A stretch of 64,000 nt of DNA from Rhynchopus euleeides (GCA_963210315.1 OY723281.1:1116001-1180000), one strand, 5' to 3'. Counted from the first letter of the stretch, positions 10,438 to 20,464 are shown. Program-made: numbers and translations. The notes: generated by a model not told the origin, from the letters alone.

Positions 10438-11063
10438 GTGCAGGTGTTGGAATGCCCCTGTCTTGTGTGATTCCCCGTTTCCCTGTTCGCTTCCCTGCCT
10501 AGCAGCGCAGCACCACCTGACTCCTGTCTCTGTTTGGAGGCAGCTGATGCGTTGCACCTGAGATGAGAAGAGAGGAAATGATTGGCGCAGTGCTCTCTCT
10601 GCGGACGTGTTTTTCACCGCGTGCCTAGCTTGCCGAGCAGCACACGACACCCTGAGCTCTGCCGCGACCCCTGCTCTGTGTTTGGAGGCAACTGTGTGTT
10701 GTGCCAGGGGGTGGCAGGTGGCGAGAGGTGGGTGTGGGGTGGTGCCGTGATCCGACTTGAGTGTTCCATTCCAGAAGCAGTGAGGGGGTCGGGTGTGGGT
10801 AGGGTGGGTTGCGTTGGTTGTTGTGCCAGGGGGTGGCAGGTGGCGAGAATCTGGTGGCACCGTGCATCGACAGCATCTCCCTCAGACCCCTCACCCACTC
10901 GCATAGTCGTCCCGAGCAGAGAGAACAGAACACGGGGCTCTTCCCCCAACTCCGCCACAACCCCATCCCGCGAAGGCACGGCACCTCAGCCCCGACCCCC
11001 CCGCCCCCCCAGCGTCTTCCGGTACTTCCAGGTCACCACCTTGAAGCAACGCAGGAGAGGGGG
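10438..11063. other. 3' flank of WD40 gene A, with duplicated segments
   Basis: The stretch after the stop contains CAGCACCACCTGACTCCTG ... GGAGGCAGCTGATGCGTT. A diverged version lies at 27239-27310 and a shorter one at 24135-24200, so these flanks travel with the WD40 copies. The phrase GTGCCAGGGGGTGGCAGGTG occurs twice here (10700 and 10822). No gene is recognised. Confidence 0.5.
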
Positions 11064-11192
11064 GGTGTTGTAGTGTGTATTGACACAAAGGCAACAAAAA
11101 CAAACAAAACCCCCCCCCCCAATGTTGTGACAAGCAAAACTTGTAAGTTCTGCAGGAATTTACACATTCTTAAACCTTGATACCAAGACATA
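11064..11192. repeat. Repeat S, copy 1 (unoccupied TA target site)
   Basis: Runs TTGTAGTGTGTATTGACACA, an AACAAAAACAAAC stretch, a poly(C) run, AATGTTGTGACAAGCAAAAC, TTGTAAGTTCTGCAGGAATT and CTTAAACCTTGATACCAAG. Copy 2 is at 17688-17815. Copy 3 (about 23815-23879) continues at 24098 beyond an inserted element. The TA at 11181-11182 is the position that TE3 occupies in copy 3, and that TE1 occupies in the related sequence at 8305. Confidence 0.85.
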
Positions 11193-11198
11193 GCAGGA

Positions 11199-11303
11199 GA
11201 GGGGGGGGGGAAACCGCGTTTCCTCGGGAAACCCCCGAGGTTTTTTGGGAGGGGGGGGTAGTTTTGCGAAGGGGGGGGTCGGGGGTCGGATTCTTATCGG
11301 AAG
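11199..11303. repeat. Repeat R, copy 2
   Basis: Second copy of the sequence at 6425-6562, ending in GGTCGGATTCTTATCGGAAG. A MITE5 element is inserted directly after it. Confidence 0.6.
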
Positions 11304-11308
11304 CTATG

Positions 11309-12218
11309 GGGGTCTTCGCTACGGGGTGATCGTCAGTGCATTTTGGTGCATTTCCCAAAGGAAACTACCGTAAAAGGAAATATTGTGGACCGTAATAAAG
11401 GTGAACCGTACTATAGGTGGACCGTAAAAAAGATGGAACAAATGGGATTTTTCTGGAACTTGGAACATTTTTACGGTCCACCTATTTTACGGTCGGGATA
11501 GTGGACTTGGCGGTTTTTTTGAGAGTTCCGAGCGACGAAGTCGCGAAGGAACCAAGGAAATCGTACGACTGAAGCTGCAGGATTAACACCACAGGGCCTC
11601 AACACATAGCGTGCGCTCACCATCGTCCGGAACTGTTCTCTCACAGGTACTGCAGGGTGTACTACACTAAAGGAGTACAATGTTCCTGATTTTTCCGGGC
11701 ACTGATTCACGTATTTACATCTGGAGGGAGTCCGGCGGTCTCAGCTTCCGTCTGCGCGCCCTGCCGTACTGTGGCTGCTTATGTGGGCTAGCGCAGCAGG
11801 TTCTACGTTTACTTCTACCGGAACGCTCCTTGCATGGTACTACTTCTCGAGGTGTGGTGGTGCGTGAGTCTCGAGGTGAGTGGTGATTGTGCCCTTTCCA
11901 CACGCAGGGAGGACTTGCTTCTCTTGCTGGTGTTGGTTGCGGTGGTGGAGGGAGCCAAAGCTGGGAGGTCGGGAGGCCTACATGTGGGAGTCTGCGGCGT
12001 GGAGGCCGCAGTCCGCGCCCCGCAACCCACCAGCCCGGGGGCGAAAATCGCATTGTCTTTTCCATATTCAGTCCCAATAAATGGTGGACCGTAAAAAAGA
12101 TGGAACGTTTGGCCTTTTTTTGGAAACTTGGAACATTTTTACGGTCCACCCTTTTTCCGTTTACGGTAGGTGAAAAGTGACGAAGAATGAGCGAAGAATG
12201 GCGACCAGCGAAGACCCC
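11309..12218. mobile_element. MITE5 copy 1, split by nested TE4; 5-bp target duplication CTATG
   Basis: Terminal inverted repeats are GGGGTCTTCGCT (11309-11320) and AGCGAAGACCCC (12207-12218). The flanking bases are CTATG on both sides (11304-11308 and 12219-12223), a clean 5-bp duplication. Internal MITE5 sequence (GTCAGTGCATTTTGGTGCAT at the left; GTGACGAAGAATG...GACCAGCGAAG at the right) matches the ~106-bp copies at 17531, 24322 and 39517. The middle is occupied by TE4. Non-coding. Confidence 0.87.
11368..12166. mobile_element. TE4: 799-bp TA-flanked element nested in MITE5
   Basis: The left end CCGTAAAAGGAAATATTGTG and the inverted right end CCGTAAACGGAAAAAGGG share CCGTAAA(A/C)GGAAA. 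The flanks are TA (11366-11367 and 12167-12168). Two subterminal palindromes, at 11429-11497 and about 12082-12151, each run GGTGGACCGTAAAAAAGATG ... CATTTTTACGGTCCACC. Part of the interior (about 11522-11572) resembles repeat W (GAGCGACGAAG, GAAATCGTACGACT). No transposase frame is seen. Confidence 0.8.
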
Positions 12219-12223
12219 CTATG

Positions 12224-12908
12224 CCCCCGCTCCCTCCTCTGTCCTGAGTCTCCCCCGCACACACATCACACACGTCACCCACACACAACTCATGCCTATT
12301 CAGGAGCCCCACACCAACGGCGCTGCCTGCCCTGGTGCCATCCCAACACAGCCTCTTTCCCAGCGTCCCGCCTCTCTCCCCTCCCCAACACATATCACGT
12401 ACCCCGTGCCCCCCCCCCGCCTCCCCCTCCCCCGCTCTTTACGCATTCTTTCAAGAAAAGACTTTCCATTCCATCCCAGTGCCGCCTCTCTCCCCTCCCC
12501 AACACATATCACGTACCCCGTGCCCCCCCTCCTCCCCCCTCCCCCTGTTGTCCACATGCCTTACCTTCGAACCCATCTGCTGCTGGGTTGATCTGTTATC
12601 GTGCACCCTCCCCACCCCCACCTCCACCGCCACCCCCACCCCCCCCCCCCCACTGCCTAACAACACTGGATTTCAGACACAACCTGCATAACGAGTGAAG
12701 GGCGATCATTCTTGTGCTCCCTTCAAATTCGATTTCACTACCCCACCCCCCCCCACTGCCCCTCTCCCTCCCCACCAGATCTCCCTCCCACCCCCCCCGC
12801 TCCCCCTAGTTCTACGTTCTACTCTTTACCCCCCCCCCCCCTCGCTCCAACCCACCCCACACATCCTATTCCATCCCATCCCATCACACACCTCTCTGTG
12901 TTGACAAG
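12224..12908. other. Pyrimidine- and CA-rich upstream region of the LRR gene
   Basis: The + strand is dominated by C/T with poly(C) runs. A roughly 50-base segment with CCTCTCTCCCCTCCCCAACA and ATATCACGTACCCCGTGCC occurs twice, at about 12367-12415 and 12483-12530. At 12667-12720 it carries the short repeat Z (CACAACCTGCATAACGAGTG), also found near 38744 and 41700. It may hold the LRR gene promoter or leader. No coding sequence is convincing. Confidence 0.5.
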
Positions 12909-15900
12909 ATGTGGGCTCGCTGCCCTCCGCGGATGCGACCCACGCTGCTGCTGCCGCTCGCTGCGGCTGTTGCGTGTGTGTTGTTGGGGGATGGCCCTGC
13001 CGGGGTCTCCGCAGGGGTCACCCCAGGTGAGAGAACCGCACTGGTCGCATTCCACCGGGGGACGTACAGCACACACAGGAATGGGAACGGGCAGCTCGAC
13101 CGGAAATGGTACCGCGCGGACAACTGGCTGTCTGGGGACCCTTGCGAGGAGAAGTGGTTTGGCGTCTCCTGCGTGTCCTGCCCTGCGTGCCACATCTCCG
13201 GCCTTTCCCTGCGGAACAACCGGCTCTGGGGGACCCTCCCGACATCCATCGCCGACCTGAAGTGGCTGGAGACCCTCATACTCGACGACAACGGGAAGCT
13301 CACCGGCACCTTCCCAGAGGCAGCCCTGCTGAGCTACACCGCGCTCCGGATCCTACGCCTGGGAAGCGGTCTCAGGGGAACCCTTCCGGATCTGGCCCCC
13401 TCCCTCCCTGCAGGGCTGCAGGACTTCGAGATCTCTGGCGGCGGGATAACCGGGAGCATTCCTTCCGACTATTGGGCAGCCGGGTCATCCTTGAAGAGAA
13501 TTCAGATTTCTTACACAAGCCTGACGGGCTCGATACCAAGCTTTGCGGGGCTCGCGTCTCTGGAGGACATCACGGTGCACGACAACCGCAGGATGGACGG
13601 GACCCTCCCGCCCCTCCACCACATCCGGGGGGTGAAGCGGGTGAACTTCTACAGGACAGGCCTCAGGGGGCAGCTCCCACCGCTCGACCCTCTGGACCGA
13701 GTCGTCTTCTTTCAAATCTCGACGAACGCTCTAAGCGGGACCCTCCCGCCCTTTTCCGCTGGGGCCCGAGGCAGTCTTGAGGGTCTTTACTTTGCGAACA
13801 ACCGCTTCCACGGGTGGAGCGTTCCCGGTGGTGTTTTTCCCCGCCTTAAGATCCTGCAGGGGCATCACAACGTCATCACGGGTACCCTGCCCTGCCACAA
13901 GACGGCATGGCCAGCCCTGTCTGAGCTCCAGCTGCACGAAAACCATTTCAGCGGGACCATACCGTGCCTGGATGATCTGCGGGGGCTGGGGGTGCTTAAG
14001 CTTGCGCAGAACTTCTTCACCGGGTCCCTCCCGGCTGCGCCCCGGCCCAGCGGCGTCACCCTATTCGATGTATCGTACAACCTGATTTCCGGATCCATCC
14101 CGCAGGGTTTTGTGGATTCGCTTGTGTCTGCAACCTCGCTTGTTCTCTCGGGGAACCGCCTGCATGGGACACTCCCTGCGTTCCGCAGGAACACCGTCCT
14201 GAAAAACCTGGCGCTGGCTCGCCTCGGGGCCTGGGTCCCGCTCAAGCCGACCCGCGTGTCAGATGCGGGGTTCGCGTCGGCTGCGATGGATGGCGACACC
14301 CGAACATCCGCGACGTTCCCCTCGGGAACCAAGACAGTCCTCTTCGACTTCGGGAAGGATGTGTGCGTCGACGGGGCGGAGGTCCACACAGCCCAGGGCC
14401 CCCCACGCCCCCCACCCTACGCGGGGCTGGAGCGGACCCCGGGAGGTGTCAACGAGGTCCGAATCTACCAGGGGAACAGCGAGTTCTCCGCAAGCAAGGT
14501 GGTGTCCCCGGTCCTCCGGAGCGCCTACTCCGGATCTTACAGCTGGGGCACATCGAACCCTGGGTCTGTGCGCCGCGTCGGGCAGAGCCCCGGTAGGTAC
14601 CGCCACTTCGACAACTGGATGGACTCCTGTAGGGCGGAGACGCGATACTACCGTGTTGACTTTGCCGGCTGCGACACAGACCCGTGCGTCATCCCCGAGT
14701 TTACCCTGTATGGGATCCGGAAGCTCAGCGGGACGATCCCCAGCCTGCGCGACCTCCCCGCGCTCGACACCCTCGATGTGACTGGCAACGCGTTGTCAGG
14801 CAGCATCCCAGACCTTTCTGCAAACCCGTGGGGCGGGTCGTTTCTGGCTGGGGACAACCTTCTCTCGGGTTTCAACGCGTCTGCCGGAGGGTTCTGCCCG
14901 GGGTTCGACAAGATAGGTGCGGTTTCCCTCCGGTTCAACCGGCTGTCGGGCGAGATCCCACGCCTCGACTGTGCCAGAAATCTCGCCACCCTTGACCTGG
15001 GGCAGAACACCTGGTCGGGGCCCCTGCCGAACCTACCAAGCACATCGCTGAAGCGCCTCTACATCGATCAGACTTCCTGCTGCCCTTTTGCCGACTGGAA
15101 AGGGATGTGGCTACGGACGCACACCTCAGAATCTATCCGATCAAACTCGCCGAGTTGCACACGCTGTGGCCCTGGCGTGACCGGTGTCCTCCCTGAGTGG
15201 GGGAGGTATACAGATCTGTTTGAGGTTGATTTGGACAACGGCGGGCTGTCCGGGTCGCTCGGCGATGTGGCGCCCCTGACGAACCTGGAGATCTTCTCGG
15301 TGAGATCCAACCGGATCGGGGGGACCGTGCCGTATCGCGCGATAGCCGCGGCTGGGTGGAGCAACACGTCGTGCTATGTGAACGACTGGCTGCTGTCGAA
15401 CAACTCATTCTGGGGCGAGCTGCCGGACATCCCGCTTCCCCTCGCGACCCGCACCTGCAACCTCGGGAGGTGGAACTGCAGGTGCGGGAATGTCGCCCAC
15501 ACCAACGACGGGAGGAAGATACGCGACCTTGCTCTAGATCACAACCACCTCTGGGGCCCGGTCCCCACGCGGGTCGAACGCGCGATGGGCGATGTCAGAT
15601 TCCGGGAAAACTGCTGGGACTGCCCCCTGCCTGCCATGGAGGCGTATGCCCCGACATGCGACGGCGGCGCCACACCGCCCCTCCCTTGCCTCGGCGGGTC
15701 GAATGCCATATCCCGCACAACACCGCTTCCCACCTCCGCAGTCGATTGGAACCGCCCCCGCGCTCTGAAACTCCCCCCGATCTGCACCGAATCTCCCGGA
15801 AAGGCTGAGCGTTATAGCGGGAACGGGCCCTCCTGCGCTGCCCCCGAGCCTCCCAACAGCCTCTACGAGCATGTCGCGCGCTGCGCCTCATCGTATTCGA

Positions 15901-17426
15901 TGGATCGCGTAATATCCGAATCCGAGGTACGGGGCGATTCGGTCACCCCCCCTCTGAAGGTCACACACGATGCGTCCTCCCAACTCCCTTACTTCGCCCC
16001 GAGCGTGTTCCGCTGTGGGGGCGCGGGGGGTGGAGGGGCGTGGGGGCCGAACCCGGTGGACTTCACAGCCTCGCTGCGTGGGCAGATCGTCGCCTCCATG
16101 TCGAGCAACGGGACGGGCCCGAGGGGTTTCAACCGGAGGCGGGGGTCCCTCGTCTCCCCGGATGCGTCGCTGGAGCTGAATCAGACCGATCCTTACATCA
16201 AGCTCCCGACGGAGCTCGTGTTGCGCATCCTTCCTGACACGGGGTACGACATCGCAGCCCCTGAGACAGTCACCTTCACCCTCCCCCGAGAACTGTCCCT
16301 GGCTCCCTTTGGCAGGGCGGACGGCACGGCAACGCCTCTGCGTTTCACAGTAGTCCCCTCCCCTGGGTTTCTGGACATCCCCTCCGAAATTGCGATCAAT
16401 GAAACAGCGCTGCGCCGCACCGGATTGGAGGTTGTGGGAACCCTGCGTCCCGGCGAGACGTTTGCCTGCCTGGGGGGCGGCACCGGGGTGCCGGACGGCT
16501 GCGCCGCGTTCACCGCAGGGGCGGGGAGCCTGCAGCTTGACTACTCCAATATGACGGAGGACACAAGGAAGAAGGTCCGGCAAACCCGAACCTGCGGGTG
16601 GGACTGCGCTGCAGCCAACCCCTCTGCGGTGACAGAGGTGTCCTGCACAGAGCACCGCCTTGCCTTCCGGGTTGTCCTCCCGGCATATGAGCTGCCGCAG
16701 ATCGCAGAGCAGGGCGTGTCGTTCGCCCTGTCCCCTCTCTGCTTCACCAGCGGGATCCCTCCGGCGAACGGCTCGGGGTCTCCTGTGGGCATCCTGGTGG
16801 AATCGGAGGTGGAGCCGACATACACCCCGACCCTCACTGCGTCGGAATCGGAAACGGCAACCGTGACGGAATCCCTGACCTCCAGGGTTTCCCCGACCCC
16901 CACCGCGAGCGGCACCGTGTCCGTGACCCCAGATGCCTTCCCGCTGTGCGCCGTCTACCCCGGGTCTATTTTCTGCGGGGAGGATGAAGGAGGCCAGGCA
17001 GGGCACAGCGGGTTCGCACTCCTTTTCCTCCTCGGTCTCGCTGCCGCAGTGGCTGCTGTGGTTGCCCTGTGCGGTGCTTCTCTGAAGGCGATCCTGCGTC
17101 GGGGGGCCCCTGGCATGAACCCCGTCATATGCACGCGGGAGCCGATCGAAGTGGGCATCACCAGGCCCACCCCGCCAGCCCCTGCCGCACCGCAGCGCCA
17201 CCCCTCTGGGGGAAGCGGCGGTAGGGGGCATCAGATGGAAATCACGGTGCGCGTCAGAGGGGGTGGTAGTAGTGGGTCCCGGGAAAACCCGCTGCACCCG
17301 CTGCTCGGAGGGGGCGAGGGCAGCCTGGCGTCGTCGTCGCCGCCTGGGGTGCCTGCTACAGCGTCGTCGTCCAGCAATGGTGGGGAAATACAGGTGACAG
17401 GGCGGAAGGTGGGGCTGCTTCTCTGA
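12909..17426 (+). CDS. Type I membrane protein with leucine-rich repeats and an inserted F5/8C-like domain
   Basis: 1505 residues, with a second possible start at 12933 (MRPTLLLPLAAAVACVLL, a clear signal peptide). Residues ~40-95 resemble the plant-type LRR N-cap (W...DNWLSGDPCEEKWFGVSC). LRRs with LxGTLP/LxGSIP spacing fill ~96-430 and ~605-870. Between them, ~434-606 (VSDAGFASAAMDGDTRTSAT ... YYRVDFAGCDTDPC) looks like a discoidin/F5-8 type C galactose-binding domain. An extracellular region with YDIAAPETVTFTLP follows (~1090-1290). Next come a Thr/Ser-rich stalk (~1305-1342), one transmembrane helix (~1367-1395, FALLFLLGLAAAVAAVVAL) and a Gly/Ser-rich tail. It is probably a cell-surface recognition or adhesion protein; the ligand is unknown. 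The stop codon lies inside a duplicated target sequence. Confidence 0.88.
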   Translation: MWARCPPRMRPTLLLPLAAAVACVLLGDGPAGVSAGVTPGERTALVAFHRGTYSTHRNGNGQLDRKWYRADNWLSGDPCEEKWFGVSCVSCPACHISGLSLRNNRLWGTLPTSIADLKWLETLILDDNGKLTGTFPEAALLSYTALRILRLGSGLRGTLPDLAPSLPAGLQDFEISGGGITGSIPSDYWAAGSSLKRIQISYTSLTGSIPSFAGLASLEDITVHDNRRMDGTLPPLHHIRGVKRVNFYRTGLRGQLPPLDPLDRVVFFQISTNALSGTLPPFSAGARGSLEGLYFANNRFHGWSVPGGVFPRLKILQGHHNVITGTLPCHKTAWPALSELQLHENHFSGTIPCLDDLRGLGVLKLAQNFFTGSLPAAPRPSGVTLFDVSYNLISGSIPQGFVDSLVSATSLVLSGNRLHGTLPAFRRNTVLKNLALARLGAWVPLKPTRVSDAGFASAAMDGDTRTSATFPSGTKTVLFDFGKDVCVDGAEVHTAQGPPRPPPYAGLERTPGGVNEVRIYQGNSEFSASKVVSPVLRSAYSGSYSWGTSNPGSVRRVGQSPGRYRHFDNWMDSCRAETRYYRVDFAGCDTDPCVIPEFTLYGIRKLSGTIPSLRDLPALDTLDVTGNALSGSIPDLSANPWGGSFLAGDNLLSGFNASAGGFCPGFDKIGAVSLRFNRLSGEIPRLDCARNLATLDLGQNTWSGPLPNLPSTSLKRLYIDQTSCCPFADWKGMWLRTHTSESIRSNSPSCTRCGPGVTGVLPEWGRYTDLFEVDLDNGGLSGSLGDVAPLTNLEIFSVRSNRIGGTVPYRAIAAAGWSNTSCYVNDWLLSNNSFWGELPDIPLPLATRTCNLGRWNCRCGNVAHTNDGRKIRDLALDHNHLWGPVPTRVERAMGDVRFRENCWDCPLPAMEAYAPTCDGGATPPLPCLGGSNAISRTTPLPTSAVDWNRPRALKLPPICTESPGKAERYSGNGPSCAAPEPPNSLYEHVARCASSYSMDRVISESEVRGDSVTPPLKVTHDASSQLPYFAPSVFRCGGAGGGGAWGPNPVDFTASLRGQIVASMSSNGTGPRGFNRRRGSLVSPDASLELNQTDPYIKLPTELVLRILPDTGYDIAAPETVTFTLPRELSLAPFGRADGTATPLRFTVVPSPGFLDIPSEIAINETALRRTGLEVVGTLRPGETFACLGGGTGVPDGCAAFTAGAGSLQLDYSNMTEDTRKKVRQTRTCGWDCAAANPSAVTEVSCTEHRLAFRVVLPAYELPQIAEQGVSFALSPLCFTSGIPPANGSGSPVGILVESEVEPTYTPTLTASESETATVTESLTSRVSPTPTASGTVSVTPDAFPLCAVYPGSIFCGEDEGGQAGHSGFALLFLLGLAAAVAAVVALCGASLKAILRRGAPGMNPVICTREPIEVGITRPTPPAPAAPQRHPSGGSGGRGHQMEITVRVRGGGSSGSRENPLHPLLGGGEGSLASSSPPGVPATASSSSNGGEIQVTGRKVGLLL

Positions 17427-17430
17427 GGGG

Positions 17431-17495
17431 CCACCCGACAAGCGAATCAGCAGTGTGTATCTGTACACAGCAATAAAACAATAACATGACAGTGG
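17431..17495 (+). mobile_element. Short retroelement-type 3' fragment flanked by a 38-bp duplication
   Basis: The segment (CCACCCGACAAGCGAATCAG ... AATAAAACAATAACATGACA) is flanked by near-perfect copies of a 38-base sequence, at 17393-17430 and 17496-17533. The only difference is TGA in the left copy, the LRR stop codon, against CGA in the right copy. The same segment ends the 2-kb insertion in WD40 gene C (about 23049-23111). The AATAAA motif may give the LRR gene a polyadenylation signal. The last four G of the right duplicate are shared with the MITE5 end, so the duplication may be 34 rather than 38 bases. Confidence 0.75.
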
Positions 17496-17530
17496 GGTGA
17501 CAGGGCGGAAGGTGGGGCTGCTTCTCCGAG

Positions 17531-17639
17531 GGGGTCTTCGCTGGTGGTTATCGCTTCGTCAAATCTTCGTCGATTTTCAGCTCATTCAACAGGAAATGCA
17601 CCAATCTGCACTGGCGGGCCACCCCGTAGCGAAGACCCC
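17531..17639. mobile_element. MITE5 copy 2
   Basis: Inverted ends GGGGTCTTCGCT and AGCGAAGACCCC. The interior has CTTCGTCGATTTTCAGCTCA and GGAAATGCACCAATCTGCAC, as in the other copies. The 5-base flanks (CCGAG and CGGAA) do not match. It abuts the duplicated LRR gene tail. Confidence 0.8.
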
Positions 17640-17687
17640 CGGAAGGGCGAGCAGAGCAAGAAGGATCCCGGTGGACGTGGGTGGTTG

Positions 17688-17815
17688 ATGTTGTAGTGTA
17701 TTGACACAAAAGGCAACAAAAACAAACAAAAAAAAACCCCCCAAATGTTGTGACAAGCAAAACTTGTAAGTTCTGCAGGAATTTACACATTCTTAAACCT
17801 TGATACCAAGACATA
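17688..17815. repeat. Repeat S, copy 2 (unoccupied TA target site)
   Basis: Near-identical to 11064-11192, from TTGTAGTGTATTGACACAAA through GTTCTGCAGGAATTTACACA to CTTGATACCAAGACATAA. The TA at 17804-17805 is uninterrupted. Confidence 0.85.
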
Positions 17816-18811
17816 AAAGGATCCCGGTGGGCGTCATGTGTTCTGTTTGTGCAACCGGGGCGGGGGGGGTGAGGGAGTTCTTTTGGCAGACGGCCCCCAG
17901 AACAGCTGGGATTGTTCTGGGGTTTTGTTGGAGGGGGCGCAAGACGTGGGAAAATCCGACCCAGAAGTTCATCCACGGCCCCCAATTGAGAGAGTTCCTG
18001 AAGTCTTGCCAGCCCCTACCAACCAGCCACAGTGAGACGCTACCCGCTTCGTTGTGTCAGCTCTGATCTCTCGTCGGTGAGGGCGCAAGCCACCCTTACT
18101 TTGTCCCGCTTATCAGTGTCAAAAATATAGGCAACACGTACAACATCCTCCTTAGGCAACGGAGTTGCTTTTGTTTTGCCCGGATTAGGCACACCCGTGT
18201 GAGCGGAAAGCGACCCACCACAGCAAGCAACCACCGTGCTCGGTATATTCAACCGACCCTTCATCAGTTCGGGGTTTTGTGTGGAGAAGCGTCAACATAA
18301 CAAGCAAAAGGAAATCTATCAGAGCGCCTGTATCTCTGAAGTGATGGCAGCCCAGCGCTCTATAGTTTGGAACACCCACGGTCGCCTTGCCGGGTGCGAG
18401 GTTGGCGAAATCATTTCCTCCGTTTCGCAGCGCTTCAATGCGTTCATCGTGTGCGAATTTCTGTGTCGTGTGCGAAGCCCCTGTTGTGTTTGCGGCGACA
18501 GCTGCTATGGGGTCCACTGCTCTGCATCGCAGCTGTGTGCGTCGAGCGGCACTTCTGAGCGAAGGCCGCGAAGAGGCACCAAGCCGCATCGGAGAGCTCT
18601 CGAGGGGTGGAGGGCGGTCTGGCTGACAGAGAACCCGCTCTTGCTGTGTGCCTCGTGTGCACCCCACCCAGCCCCTCCCCTGCCCCCCTCCGGAGTACCA
18701 CTTTGAGGCACACTGTCTTGCTCCACACCCAGCATCGCACACGGCACACATCCCCACACTCCAGGAAACCTTCCTTGTGAGTGTGCAAGGGGGCAGTGAC
18801 ATAACCACAAC
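17816..18811. other. Upstream region of WD40 gene B; contains repeat T and a block shared with gene C
   Basis: Repeat T (GAAGCGTCAACATAAC ... ATCAGAGCG ... GAAGTGATGGC) lies at 18270-18360; other copies are at 41437-41512 and, inverted, 62910-62995. From about 18625 to 18811 the sequence (CTGACAGAGAACCCGCTCTT through GAGTGTGCAAGGGGGCAGTG) is almost identical to 20275-20464 upstream of gene C. Genes B and C were therefore duplicated with about 190 bp of 5' flank. This shared block is the best candidate promoter or leader of the two genes. Confidence 0.6.
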
Positions 18812-19931
18812 ATGGATGTGACTGCGTCACAGGGGAACCGGAGACAGCTGTGTCGTCGGTGTTCCGGAAGGCGGGACCGTGGTCGGGCTGAAGGCGGATG
18901 CGCTCAACGAGCTGTTCCCGGGTTCTATCAACCCAGTCCGTGAGGCTGAAAACGTCGCAGCACACATCGAAGGGTGTGAGGAGGAGCTGGGCGACTCACA
19001 GCGTGTTGCCGACACGGGTCTGGAGGACGGGGGTGCTGTCCAGCTCGTCCCACGCTGGCCCATCGTCAAGGCTCCCGCAGTCTACTCATCGACCCATGGC
19101 GCCGATATATACTGCATCACACTGTCGAGGTGTGGGACGCTGTGTGCTGTGGCTTACTACGACGGACACATCACTGTGTTTGACACCACCACCGCTGCTG
19201 TGGTGGCGGACTTATCACACGGCAACAAGCGTATTCCTCGCACTGCGTTCTCTGTCTGTGGGACGTGGTTGGCAACGTGCTCTGCCGACGGCACCATCTG
19301 CGTGTGGCTGACTTCAACTTGGGAGGAGGTGTGCATGCTGCTCCACAACATCCCCGTGTACAGTGCAGCGTGGACACACTGCGGACGTCTGGTGTCAGGA
19401 GACGAATCAGGCAAAGTGCGTGTGTGGGACTTGAAGGGCACACCGAGCGCCACAGTGCTGGAGGGTCACAGTCAGGCTGTTATCAGCATTGCTGTGTCGG
19501 GCACGAGAATCTTCAGCGGGTCAGACGACAAGACCATCCGTGTGTGGGACATCAGCACCCATACACACACACACACCCTCGATGGGCACACTCAGTCGGT
19601 GACCAGCCTCGCCCTGACTCAGGACGAGCAGCACCTGGTGTCGTGCTCTGACGACGAGTCACTCAAGGTGTGGTGCACAACCTCCCTCAGCTGCCTGCGT
19701 ACTGTGCAACTGGACTACTGTGCCACCTCACTTGCTGTGTCACAGCCAGGTGATGTTGTTGCAGTGCTAATCATGTTCACCACGAGATTGTACCGCCTCA
19801 GCACAGGAGAGTGTCTGGGGAAGGTGGACTCAGAGGGTTGTGGTGTTGCACTCAGCCTCTGCGGGAGGTGGGTCTTCACACCAATAAACAGTAGTTCAGT
19901 CTCAGTTTGTGCTGTGTCTTCTTCACCTTAA
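18812..19931 (+). pseudogene. WD40 family gene B: start-proximal frameshift, rest open
   Basis: The expected ATG is at 18812, as in gene C. A net loss of two bases about 12 bases later (ACTGCGTCACAGGGGAACC, against ACTGTGCGTCACAGCGGGACC in gene A) puts the rest out of frame. From about 18845 to the TAA at 19931 the frame is open and encodes the family's N-terminal domain and all seven blades. Variable windows include GADIYC, NKRIPRTA, LHNIPVYS, SQAVIS, TQSVTS, DYCATS and LIMFTTR. Either the gene is recently dead or an unseen upstream exon restores the frame, for example through the CACAG at 18828-18832. Its 3' flank resembles that of gene G. Confidence 0.75.
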
Positions 19932-20464
19932 GTGCAGTGTCCTATAACCTGTTCCCTGCCTTGTGTGCTTGCCGCAAATGCCCCCTGTGTATACAGATAT
20001 AGCGGGGCTTGCTCTCTTGGACCCACGTGTGTGGCGGGGGTGGTTTAATGTGCTTTATTGGGGGTGTGGTGGGATGGTGTCCACAAGCCGTACACACATC
20101 AGAGGAGACACACTGCGTAGTGTGCGTGGTTTATCGCCACGGCTTGCTGCTCTCCCGGAGGGGTGCAGGGTGGTGCACATCATGTTCTCCCACATCATCA
20201 CGAATCTGCAACCTTCCAGGAGCGGGACATCAGTATCCTCTTCTGCTGAAAGCTCGCAACTGTCTGACGGTCTGGCTGACAGAGAACCCGCTCTTGCTGT
20301 GTGCCTCGTGTGCACCCCACCCAGCCCCTCCCCTGCCCCCCTCCGGAGTACCACTTTGAGGCACACTGTCTTGCTCCCCACCCAGCATCGCACACGGCAC
20401 ACATCCCCACACTCCAGGAAGCCTTCCTTGTGAGTGTGCAAGGGGGCAGTGCCATAACCACAAC
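19932..20464. other. Intergenic region B-C
   Basis: The first part (GTTCCCTGCCTTGTGTGCTT ... TATAGCGGGGCTTGCTCTCT) is homologous to the 3' flank of gene G (46100-46185). The last ~190 bases are the 5' block shared with gene B. No separate gene is seen. Confidence 0.55.

Noticed and set aside
15888..17468. 526-codon reverse-strand frame
   Set aside because: It is the antisense of the LRR gene. The + strand has a signal peptide, LRR spacing and a membrane helix; the reverse frame shows only GC-rich composition.
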